From JBHHYR01 sp046757585 (GTDB lineage Bacteria; Desulfobacterota; Binatia; HRBIN30), in the NCBI GenBank assembly GCA_046757585.1, contig JBHHYR010000028.1:1-28479 (forward strand): DNA of 28,479 nt. The letters are read 5' to 3'. A model generated the notes under the pieces. The model ran no database searches and had not been told where the DNA came from. It saw only the letters and a program-made list of their open reading frames with translations. Shown piece after piece: positions 21,838 through 28,479 of the stretch (the first letter of the stretch is position 1; each line of letters begins with the position of its first letter). A program made the translations under genes and the position numbers.

Positions 21838-23401
21838 GAGGCACTGTTACCATTCGAACCTGCTGCGGCGCCAGACGCAAGGTGCCGCCCGCAGCGAGCT
21901 TGACAGCCAGGGTCTGCTCGGCGAGCACTCCCGTGAGCCGGTCGCCCCCGGTGAGCACGACCTGCGCCTTGTCAGCGGAGGCGCTGAACTCCAGCCGTGC
22001 GAGCTCCCGAATCTTGACGGGAATCGTCCGGCTACCGACGCGCAGATGCAATGCAGCGGTGGCGAAGCGACCCGAAAAGGTATCCCCGTTGCGCAAGACC
22101 CACCGCGGAGCGGCGGCGAAGGTGGTGGACTCGGGTCGCCAGGTGATCGAGGCAATCGCCTCACGGCGCAGCACCTGCTCGCCCGCGCGGGCACGCAGGC
22201 GCAGGGTTGTGGGGGTAACCCAGAAGCCCGAGAAGGTATCGCCGTTGGTGAGGATGACGCGGATCAAGCCCATCTCGGGGCCTCCGAAGTTCGCCTGGCT
22301 CAGCACGGCGCGTCTGAACGTCATGGTGGCGTAGCTCGTCTGCAGGGTGACCTTGGGCACCTGCAAGGCGCCCCGCACGGTCTGCCCGTTGCGCAGCCGC
22401 ACCACGTCGTCTGTGGTTCCGGCCAGCTGCGCCGCAAGGCTGAGGCGGGTGGCGTGCCGTGCGCTGTCGGGCAACTGCAGGCGCCATAGGTTCAGAGCAG
22501 TGCCGGTACGGCGCTGAAACACGAGTGCGCCGCCGTCCGGTGTCCACGAGGGATGCAGGCTTCCCGCCGCAGTGGCCAGCTCAATGGGCACGCTTCCGTC
22601 GGCGTTGGCGATCCACAGCTGGGCCTGCGCGCTCGTACCGTCCGCCGGCCAGCGCGTGAAGGCCAGCTTGGTCCCATCGCGCGACCACGCCGGCCGCGTT
22701 TCCTGCGCCGGGCCGGTGATCAACGGCTCAGGCTCTTCTCCCGTGACAGAGAGTCGATAAATGTCGAACTGCCCGTTGGCGTCGGTGACATACGCGAGGG
22801 ACTTGCCGTTCGGGTGCCACGCGGGGAACACTTCATTGCCGATGCTGCTGGTCAGGCGTCGTCGCCCGCTCCCGTCGGCATTGATCAGCCACAGGTCGAA
22901 GTTGCTAGCATCCTTCCCGAGAGCCGCGAAGGCGATTTGCCTGCCATCGGGCGACCACGCGGGATCGATCTCCATCCCCGGGTCGTTCGTCAGTCCCACG
23001 GGGTTCGTGCCATCCCGGTTCACCACCCAGATGTCGCGCGATCCGGCCGCCTCCGAAACGTAGGCGATACGGGTACCGTTCGGCGAGATCGCCGGGTGGT
23101 ACTTCTCACCTGGACCTTCGGTGATTTTCGTGGGCTTGCCGCCGTCGATGCTCATGGTCCAGATGTTCCGCGTTGGGAAGGCATCCTTCTCGGCCTTGCG
23201 CCGCGAGTGAAACGCAACCCACGTCCCGTCTGCGGAGACGCACGGCATGGCGTCGACGTCGCTACGCGTCAGTTGAACCAGCGCGGCGGGAGCGAGGGGT
23301 GCCTGGGCCGCGCCCCTGCCCGGGAGCAGGACCAGGGCCGCCAGTATCAAGACTACGAGCCCCACGCGTGCGAACCTACATCGCAGCGACTGGCAGGGCA
23401 A
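21815..23401 (-). CDS. TolB-like beta-propeller with four C-terminal NGD-type repeats
   Basis: A 528-residue exported protein: signal peptide (residues 1-33, R-G-A-A-Q-A cleavage area), then six PD40/TolB-type blades, each with an x-P-A-x-S-P-D-G-x-x-I-A-F core (about 50-300, e.g. H-P-A-I-S-P-N-G and D-P-A-W-S-P-D-G). The C-terminal third (about 330-525) has a fourfold repeat of 47-52 residues: L-R-N-G-Q-T-V-R-G (336), L-T-N-G-D-T-F-S-G (384), L-R-N-G-D-T-F-S-G (436), L-T-G-G-D-R-L-T-G (483). Propeller plus such repeats is an unusual architecture. The TTG start at 23401 is supported by AGGGTGA six bases upstream, overlapping the EamA stop; a GTG at 23365 is possible but lacks the basic N-region. 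Classical TolB acts with Pal; no tolA/Q/R/pal genes are visible. Confidence 0.85.
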   Translation of the reverse strand: MPCQSLRCRFARVGLVVLILAALVLLPGRGAAQAPLAPAALVQLTRSDVDAMPCVSADGTWVAFHSRRKAEKDAFPTRNIWTMSIDGGKPTKITEGPGEKYHPAISPNGTRIAYVSEAAGSRDIWVVNRDGTNPVGLTNDPGMEIDPAWSPDGRQIAFAALGKDASNFDLWLINADGSGRRRLTSSIGNEVFPAWHPNGKSLAYVTDANGQFDIYRLSVTGEEPEPLITGPAQETRPAWSRDGTKLAFTRWPADGTSAQAQLWIANADGSVPIELATAAGSLHPSWTPDGGALVFQRRTGTALNLWRLQLPDSARHATRLSLAAQLAGTTDDVVRLRNGQTVRGALQVPKVTLQTSYATMTFRRAVLSQANFGGPEMGLIRVILTNGDTFSGFWVTPTTLRLRARAGEQVLRREAIASITWRPESTTFAAAPRWVLRNGDTFSGRFATAALHLRVGSRTIPVKIRELARLEFSASADKAQVVLTGGDRLTGVLAEQTLAVKLAAGGTLRLAPQQVRMVTVPHGTAPGR

Positions 23402-23407
23402 TGACAG

Positions 23408-24268
23408 TCACCCTGCGGTAGCGATCAACACGCTGCCGGCTGCGATGATCGCAGCGCCTGCCAGGCGGTACCGGGTCTCGCCTTCCCCCAGGAAGAGACG
23501 GCCGAGCAGCACGCCGAACACGATGCTGGTCTGGCGCAGGCCGAGCACGTAGCTCGCGGGCGCCGTCGCCAGGACCCACAGGATCAGCAGATAGGAGAAC
23601 GGGCCAACCAGCGCGGTGAACAAGACCGCGCGGGCGTTGTGGCGGAGTTCGTCGGCCACGCGTGACGCGGCGTCTCGCCCCACGTAGATGCCAATGAGAC
23701 AGAACTCGCCGATGGCAACGAGATACAGGAAGATGAACGGCGGCACGCGCACCACCCCCTGTTGGTCGACAATCGTGAACGTGGCCACGAAGACCGCGGT
23801 GAGCAACGCGTAGCGGGTGACGCGCTGGCCGAGCACCGCCCGGCCGCCGTGCCGGCGCAGGGCTGGGAGCTGGAGGACCAGCGCTCCGGCGCCGGCCAGG
23901 ACGGCACCGGCAATGCCGCTCATTCGCAGCCGCGCGGGCGCGGCGAAGACGTCCCACACGACGAGCAGAATCGGGGCCGTACGACTCAGCGGGTACGCGA
24001 CGGACAGATCACCGGCGTCATACGACTTGAGCAGGTACACTGCGTAGCCGGCATGTGTCACAGCCGAGGCGCCGACGTACAGCCATCCAGCTCGGTCGAT
24101 GCTCGCATCCGACCACAACCAGATAAACGCCGGTGCATAAAACACGGCGGTCGCCAACCCCTGGCCGAAGAAGAATGCCCACCGGTCCCGGCTTCCTTTA
24201 CTGAAGAAGTTCCATGTCGCGTGCAGCAGCGCCGAGAGCAGCACCAGACTGATCGCGGCGCCTGTCAT
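23408..24268 (-). CDS. EamA-family (DMT) transporter
   Basis: A 286-residue inner-membrane protein with about ten hydrophobic helices in two EamA repeats (roughly 5-140 and 150-285). Landmarks are L-H-A-T-W-N-F-F-S-K-G near the N-terminus, Y-P-L-S-R-T-A-P-I-L in the first repeat, and L-G-L-R-Q-T-S-I-V-F-G-V-L-L-G-R-L-F-L-G-E in the second. EamA proteins export or take up metabolites such as amino acids and purines; the substrate is unknown. It heads the minus-strand operon that continues with the propeller gene after 6 bp. It diverges from the VOC gene across 257 bp. Confidence 0.9.
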   Translation of the reverse strand: MTGAAISLVLLSALLHATWNFFSKGSRDRWAFFFGQGLATAVFYAPAFIWLWSDASIDRAGWLYVGASAVTHAGYAVYLLKSYDAGDLSVAYPLSRTAPILLVVWDVFAAPARLRMSGIAGAVLAGAGALVLQLPALRRHGGRAVLGQRVTRYALLTAVFVATFTIVDQQGVVRVPPFIFLYLVAIGEFCLIGIYVGRDAASRVADELRHNARAVLFTALVGPFSYLLILWVLATAPASYVLGLRQTSIVFGVLLGRLFLGEGETRYRLAGAAIIAAGSVLIATAG

Positions 24269-24525
24269 TGGGGGCGCTTACGCAATCGTGACCCCGAACA
24301 CAACGCCGGCGTGCGCGAGCCACGAAGCAGGGGGCCTAGACACGCGTGCACCAGGGCACGTGGGCTGCGGCGCGAGGATGCCCCCGGCCGTAGGCATGTA
24401 GCTGCGGATTGCCCGCTTGCCACGAACCACTGGGGCCGATATGGAAGACGATGCTGGCACGGCAACCGTGGACGCTCTGGGATCGCGGAGCGCATGAGCG
24501 TGGCACGTAGGGTCGTACGAGCGAC
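24269..24525. other. Divergent intergenic region between EamA and VOC genes
   Basis: 257 bp without a recognisable gene. It should contain promoters for both operons; I see no convincing -35/-10 pair. Short palindromic cores such as CACGTG and CACGCGTG occur around 24340-24363, but CG-rich palindromes are expected by chance at this composition. Confidence 0.4.
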
Positions 24526-24936
24526 ATGATGATCAAGGTCACTGCGTTGGATCATTTCGTATTGCGGGTGCGCGACCTCGAGGCAGCGCTCGGCTTTTAT
24601 CGGGACACCCTGGGTCTGCCCATCCAGTTTCTTGCCGAGCATCGCGCCGGGCAGCGCCCGTTCGTATCCGCCCGTGTCGGCGACCAGCTGATCGATCTGG
24701 TGCCGGACCCGACGTATGATCCGGATGAAGGCAGAGCCAAGAGTGGGTTTCTGCACCTGTGTGTTGCGATCGAAGGCGGCCGGTGGGAGCACATCGTCCC
24801 CTGGCTCAAGGAACGCGGCGTCGGCGTTCTCGAAGAGCAGCCGGTACGCCGCATGGGCGCACAGGGCATGGGGCTTTCCATCTACGTCACCGACCCTGAC
24901 GGCTACGTGGTGGAGCTGAAGGAGTACCAATCGTGA
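24526..24936 (+). CDS. VOC-family (glyoxalase/dioxygenase-fold) protein
   Basis: A 136-residue protein of two beta-alpha-beta-beta-beta modules. L-D-H-F-V-L-R-V-R-D-L-E-A-A-L-G-F-Y provides the first metal ligand (His) and the family helix, G-F-L-H-L-C-V the second His, and Y-V-T-D-P-D-G-Y-V-V-E-L-K-E the last acidic ligand. It is close in style to biphenyl-dioxygenase-like or glyoxalase-like small VOC proteins. Substrate unknown. Tandem ATG codons at 24526 and 24529 leave the exact start open by one residue. Its stop overlaps the GTG of the M20 gene by 4 bp (GTGA), so translation is coupled. Confidence 0.85.
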   Translation: MMIKVTALDHFVLRVRDLEAALGFYRDTLGLPIQFLAEHRAGQRPFVSARVGDQLIDLVPDPTYDPDEGRAKSGFLHLCVAIEGGRWEHIVPWLKERGVGVLEEQPVRRMGAQGMGLSIYVTDPDGYVVELKEYQS

Positions 24937-26363
24937 GAGCGCACGCGGCTCTCACGGGACTCGCACGCACGGGAATCGTTGGCGCCTTGGCGCTGCTCGG
25001 ACTGGCGGCGCGCACCGCTGCGGCCGACATCAACTGGGCGGACGTCGAGCAGCAGGCGACGGCGTTCCTGAGCAGTTACATCCGACTGGATACGACCAAT
25101 CCGCCGGGGAACGAAACCACCGCCGCCCGGTTTCTCGCTGGCCGGTTCCGCCAGGCAGGCATCGCTGCGGAAGTGTTCGAACCGCAACCAGGCCGGGGCT
25201 CGGTGCTGGCACGACTCAAGGGCACCGGTGGCGCCCGACCGGTGATCTTGTTGAATCACCTCGACGTCGTCCCAGCACCGGCAGAGGGGTGGGACGTTCC
25301 GCCGTTTTCCGGCAGCGTGCGCAACGGCTACGTGTACGGCCGCGGCGCGCTCGACTGCAAGGGCATCGGCACCATCGAGGCGATGGTGTTGCTGCTACTG
25401 CGCCGCCATGAGATTGCACTCAAGCGAGACGTCATCTTTCTGGGCACGGCGGACGAGGAAGCGGGAGGCAAACTCGGTGCCGGCTGGATGATCGCTCATC
25501 ATTTCGACCGGTTTCGCGATGCCGAGTTCGTTCTGAACGAAGGTGGTGCGATCCACGTCCTGCCCAACGGTGCACGGGCCTACGAGATTGCCGTCGCGGA
25601 GAAGACGCCGTGTTGGTTGCAGTTGACAACCAGGGGCCCTGCGGGACACGGGTCGGCGCCGCCGGAGCACACGTCTGTCACGCGGTTGATTCGCGCCCTC
25701 GATCGGCTGCGGCACTACAAGCCACAGCTGCGCGTGGTGCCCGAGGTGCAAGCGTACTACGCCGCTCTGGCGCAGCTTCAGGAGGGCTCGCGGCGCACGC
25801 AGTACAGGGATCTCCGTACGGCGCTGGCGGACAGGCAGTTCCGGCTGGACTTCTTGAGCAATCCGCACGATGCCGCCCTGGTGCGCGACACGATCGTTCC
25901 TACCGTGCTGACGGGAAGTCCAAAGATCAACGTCATCCCCCGCACGGCCAGCGCGAAGCTGGATTGCCGCCTCCTGCCAGATGAAGAGCCCGAAACGTTC
26001 GTGCGTTCGGTCAAGCAACTGATCCACGACCCGGCGGTTGACGTCCGCGTTCTGTTGAACTTTCCGCCATCGTCATCCCCTGCCGACACAGCCCTTTTCG
26101 CCGCGGTGCGCACCCTGGCCCAGCGTGACCGCGCTCCCGTCGTACCCAGCGTCTTGACGGGTTTCACCGACAGCCACTATTTTCGCGCCAAGGGCATCGC
26201 CAGCTACGGCTTTATTCCCTTTGCCTTGACGGAGGAGGAAGCACGGCGGGAACACGGACTCAACGAACGCGTATCGACGGAAAATCTGCGCGAAGGTACC
26301 CGGCGGCTGTTGGAACTGCTACAAGCTGTGGGTGAGGTCACACATGACGGATACTCGAAATAG
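24933..26363 (+). CDS. Exported M20-family metallopeptidase
   Basis: A 476-residue zinc hydrolase with an N-terminal signal peptide (1-31), so periplasmic. Metal and catalytic residues: H109 and D111 in L-N-H-L-D-V-V-P, D141 in G-R-G-A-L-D-C-K-G, and E175-E176 in A-D-E-E-A-G-G. G-H-G-S-A-P-P-E-H (about 238) is the dimerisation-domain signature. The late R-x-x-G-x-x-x-Y-G-F-x-P and H-G-x-N-E-R motifs are present as A-K-G-I-A-S-Y-G-F-I-P and E-H-G-L-N-E-R. Most resemble carboxypeptidase- or acylase-type M20 enzymes. Start GTG at 24933 is set by the 4 bp overlap with the VOC stop. It may trim N-acyl amino acids or peptides; which is unknown. Confidence 0.9.
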   Translation: MRAHAALTGLARTGIVGALALLGLAARTAAADINWADVEQQATAFLSSYIRLDTTNPPGNETTAARFLAGRFRQAGIAAEVFEPQPGRGSVLARLKGTGGARPVILLNHLDVVPAPAEGWDVPPFSGSVRNGYVYGRGALDCKGIGTIEAMVLLLLRRHEIALKRDVIFLGTADEEAGGKLGAGWMIAHHFDRFRDAEFVLNEGGAIHVLPNGARAYEIAVAEKTPCWLQLTTRGPAGHGSAPPEHTSVTRLIRALDRLRHYKPQLRVVPEVQAYYAALAQLQEGSRRTQYRDLRTALADRQFRLDFLSNPHDAALVRDTIVPTVLTGSPKINVIPRTASAKLDCRLLPDEEPETFVRSVKQLIHDPAVDVRVLLNFPPSSSPADTALFAAVRTLAQRDRAPVVPSVLTGFTDSHYFRAKGIASYGFIPFALTEEEARREHGLNERVSTENLREGTRRLLELLQAVGEVTHDGYSK

Positions 26364-26634
26364 GGCCGGCGGCCCGCGCGGCTCCACGTATCGGGCGGCC
26401 CTGCCCTCGGCCCTCGTGTTGCTGTTCATCGCCCCCTTGCTCTTCGTCGTTCTTTCCTTTGCGGCTGTCGTACTCGCGGGCGGCACGCTGGCAGCGGTGT
26501 TCCTGCCGATTATCCTGCGACGCCGGCGGCGGCGCGACGTGGATCCCGATTGCATTACGCTCGAACCCAACCAATACACCCGGGTGGAGACCGGTTCCCA
26601 CGAGCTGCCACCTCACACGAACGCGGGCAGCTGA
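26344..26634 (+). CDS. Small membrane protein, unknown function
   Basis: A 96-residue protein with a polar N-terminus, a ~40-residue hydrophobic stretch (about 19-58, with a central A-G-G that could separate two helices or one hairpin), a run of six arginines, and a hydrophilic acidic tail. I recognise no family. The basic run after the hydrophobic part predicts a cytoplasmic tail. It overlaps the M20 stop by 20 bp. A GAGGT lies 6 bases before the ATG at 26344; a GTG at 26332 is an alternative. The overlap with M20 suggests joint expression. It is short and has no homologue I can name. Confidence 0.6.
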   Translation: MTDTRNRAGGPRGSTYRAALPSALVLLFIAPLLFVVLSFAAVVLAGGTLAAVFLPIILRRRRRRDVDPDCITLEPNQYTRVETGSHELPPHTNAGS

Positions 26635-26648
26635 AAGCCGAGTGGACC

Positions 26649-27593
26649 ATGACGATCACGGCACACGACGACTACATGCACGAAAACACGGGCGAGTCGA
26701 ACTTCAACGAGAGCATGTACTTCAACTTCTACGACCGCGGCCGGAAGCTCGGGGGCTTTGCGCGCATCGGCAATCGTCCCAACGAGGGCTACGCGGAAGT
26801 CACCCTGACGGTCTACCTGCCGGACGGAAGTGCCCTCTTCAACTACATGCGGCCCCGGATCGCAGACAACTCCGCGTTCGATGCCGGCGGGATGCGGTTT
26901 ACGGTCCTAGAGCCCTTCAAGCGGCTGCGCGTGACCTACGATGGCAATGCGGTGTTTCTCGCACACCCGCTGGAGATGGAGGATCCGAAGCGCGCTTTCA
27001 CCACAAATCCGCACAAGCCAGTGCAGCTCGAGCTGGAGTACCAGGGCTTGAGCCCGATGTACGGCGGCGAGGTCCAGATGGACAATCCCCAGTTGGTGTT
27101 CGCCAGGGGTCACACCGAGCAGCACCTCAAGGCCAGCGGGCGTATCGTCGTGGACGGAACGGAAACGCCGCTGCATGCACTGGGCCTGCGCGATCACTCG
27201 TGGGGGCCGCGCTCGTGGCAGTCGCCGAAGTTCTACCGCTGGCTCACCTGCGAGTTCGATGAGACCTTCGGTTTCATGGCATCGCAGATTGCGACGCAAG
27301 GCGGCGCTGAGCTGCTCTCCGGCTTCGTGTTCCGGAACGGTGAGAACCTGTTCGTGCACGCTTGCGAGATCGACACTGACTGGGCCGGGCAAGGGCACTA
27401 CCATAATCGCATTCACGCGCGCCTGCACACCGTGGCCGGCGACTTTGCAGTCAGCGGCACAGTGCTGGCCATGCTACCGCTGCGCAACCGCCGCGGCGGA
27501 AAGACGACGCGGATCAGCGAAGGCATGACCGAGTGGCGCCACGGCGGCCACGTCGGGTACGGGTTGTCGGAGTACCTGGATCAAACCCCGTAA
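26649..27593 (+). CDS. DUF7064/DUF7065-type protein
   Basis: A 314-residue protein with the CrtC/hydratase-like all-beta fold inferred from its motifs. The N-terminal part has S-M-Y-F-N-F-Y-D and an E-V-T-L-T-V-Y-L-P-D-G strand set. The middle carries Y-Q-G-L-S-P-M-Y. The C-terminal half has the diagnostic G-L-R-D-H-S-W-G-P-R-S-W. These proteins are common in actinobacteria and Binatota-type genomes beside acyl-CoA genes, but no reaction is established. The ATG at 26649 starts soon after the membrane-protein gene; a weak GAAAG lies upstream. It precedes the CoA-transferase gene by 42 bp. Confidence 0.8.
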   Translation: MTITAHDDYMHENTGESNFNESMYFNFYDRGRKLGGFARIGNRPNEGYAEVTLTVYLPDGSALFNYMRPRIADNSAFDAGGMRFTVLEPFKRLRVTYDGNAVFLAHPLEMEDPKRAFTTNPHKPVQLELEYQGLSPMYGGEVQMDNPQLVFARGHTEQHLKASGRIVVDGTETPLHALGLRDHSWGPRSWQSPKFYRWLTCEFDETFGFMASQIATQGGAELLSGFVFRNGENLFVHACEIDTDWAGQGHYHNRIHARLHTVAGDFAVSGTVLAMLPLRNRRGGKTTRISEGMTEWRHGGHVGYGLSEYLDQTP

Positions 27594-27635
27594 GCAGCGG
27601 GGACGAGACCGCACTTGGGTCGGGCGCGCCCGGGC

Positions 27636-28479
27636 ATGCAGCTGGTTTCCGCGCACGAGGCGGTTCGCCGCATTCCTGACGGTTCTCGTGTGATCCTGCC
27701 GCACGGGTGCGTCGAGCCGACCGTCTTCTACGAGGCCCTGCAGGCCGAACGGGGCCGCTTTCGCAATCTGCACCTCTACTCCGGGCTGCAGTTCGGGACG
27801 TACCAGTTCCTGCGGGCCGGGCTGGGAGAGAACTTCACCTACACGACCTGGCAGGCATCATCGAAGATCCGCCGGCTCTTCCAGGAAGGGCGGGCTGACC
27901 TCCTCCCCCTCCGCTTCCGCGATGTCACCCGGGTGGTGCGCCGTGGCGGGCCGGTGCAGCCAGACGTCGTCGTCATTCAAGTCTCGAAACCCGAGAACGG
28001 CTTCGCCAGCCTGGGTATCTCGGTCAGCCTCAACCGTGACTTGATTGCCAACGCGGGACTGGTGATCGCGGAGATCAACGAACACATGCCGGTCACGCAC
28101 GGCAACACGCGGGTGGCGGTGACCGACATCGGGCTCGGCATCGCCTCGGACGCCCCATTGGGGGAGTATCCGACTCCGCGTCGCACCGCGAGGATCGAGC
28201 GGATCGTGGAGCATGTGCTCGGTTTGATCCCGCGTGGCGCTTCGGTACAGTGTGGCGTTGGCGCGATTCCCGATGCAGTTTTGTCTCGCCTGCACGAGGT
28301 GCCGCACGTGCACATTCATTCGGGGATGCTGACCGAAGGCGTGATGTCCTTGGTCAGCAAGAGCCACCATCACGTGCGTGTGGTCACCGGTGAGATTGCA
28401 GGCAACGCCAGGCTGTACGATTTCGCGGCACGGACCCCGCAGCTGGAGTTCCATCCGTCCAGCATCACGCACGATCTGG
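27636..28479 (+). CDS. CoA-transferase of the acetyl-CoA hydrolase/transferase family, N-terminal part
   Basis: 281 residues are visible from the ATG at 27636 before the window ends. It begins S-A-H-E-A-V-R-R-I-P-D-G-S-R-V and then G-C-V-E-P, with later N-E-H-M-P-V-T-H-G-N-T and H-S-G-M-L-T-E-G-V; these follow the acetyl-CoA hydrolase/4-hydroxybutyrate CoA-transferase family. G-E-I-A-G-N-A-R-L-Y-D-F lies near the window edge. Family members transfer CoA between carboxylic acids or hydrolyse acyl-CoA; the active-site Glu is expected beyond or near the edge. The fit with neighbouring acyl-CoA genes suggests short-chain acid activation. Truncated by the window, not by mutation. Confidence 0.88.
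   Translation, partial: MQLVSAHEAVRRIPDGSRVILPHGCVEPTVFYEALQAERGRFRNLHLYSGLQFGTYQFLRAGLGENFTYTTWQASSKIRRLFQEGRADLLPLRFRDVTRVVRRGGPVQPDVVVIQVSKPENGFASLGISVSLNRDLIANAGLVIAEINEHMPVTHGNTRVAVTDIGLGIASDAPLGEYPTPRRTARIERIVEHVLGLIPRGASVQCGVGAIPDAVLSRLHEVPHVHIHSGMLTEGVMSLVSKSHHHVRVVTGEIAGNARLYDFAARTPQLEFHPSSITHDL

Noticed and set aside
21124..21903. Plus-strand frame opposite the M48 protease gene
   Set aside because: Antisense shadow; the minus strand carries an intact HExxH protease in the operon frame.
1..28479. CRISPR array, tRNA, rRNA or complete transposase
   Set aside because: None was seen: no regularly spaced direct repeats, no cloverleaf or CCA-type ends, and no transposase motifs in any frame.

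Overview
The window is GC-rich bacterial chromosomal DNA, about 60-65% G+C by eye. It has no tRNA, rRNA, CRISPR array or intact transposase. The gene mix is lipid and acyl-CoA chemistry (AMP-dependent ligase, acyl-CoA dehydrogenase, CoA-transferase, DUF7064-type protein, alpha/beta hydrolase), several lipoprotein signals implying an outer membrane, and GTG/TTG starts. This fits a Gram-negative soil or groundwater bacterium, perhaps a deltaproteobacterial or Binatota-like lineage known from metagenomes. The lineage is inference from gene content; no marker gene is present to fix it.

Region 1 (1-3266) is an accessory graveyard of toxin-antitoxin-type genes. It holds the edge of a DUF4258-like gene, an intact parD with a broken parE, two DUF1016/YhcG remnants, a decayed DUF4258 remnant, an intact overlapping DUF4160-DUF2442 pair, and the first codons of another antitoxin. 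Two copies of one ~380-400 bp repeat (578-983 and 2819-3198) start with the same sequence. Each start cuts a toxin or antitoxin gene, so this is very probably the end of a mobile element. A motif inside the repeats resembles IS21-family termini.

Region 2 (3267-7387) is a cation and stress cluster. nhaA (Na+/H+ antiporter), a CaCA calcium/sodium antiporter and an HPF/RaiA ribosome-hibernation factor lie on the minus strand. They diverge from an nhaR-type LysR regulator that is broken twice: a +1 frameshift, and loss of its 3' end where a third, partial copy of the repeat lies.

Region 3 (7493-17663) is ordinary metabolic DNA: a cupin, a GH1 beta-glycosidase, a small orphan protein, and an AMP-dependent acyl-CoA ligase divergent from a class-III aminotransferase. 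An AlkA-type glycosylase overlaps the aminotransferase. Next come a thioredoxin-alpha/beta hydrolase pair divergent from an acyl-CoA dehydrogenase, a lone bioB, and an Smr-domain protein divergent from bioB.

Region 4 (17804-24268) has two tight operons facing each other. On the plus strand are a lipoprotein cyclase, a DUF1573 lipoprotein and a PfkB-type kinase. On the minus strand are an EamA transporter, a TolB-like beta-propeller with four C-terminal NGD-type repeats, an M48 metalloprotease lipoprotein and an unrecognised lipoprotein. The second set looks like an envelope quality-control or secretion module and is the best candidate here for an undescribed system.

Region 5 (24526-28479) is a plus-strand run: a VOC protein, an exported M20 peptidase, a small membrane protein, a DUF7064-type protein and the start of an acetyl-CoA hydrolase/transferase-type CoA-transferase. 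Start codons were chosen from ribosome binding sites, family N-termini and gene overlaps; the alternatives are given in the entries.
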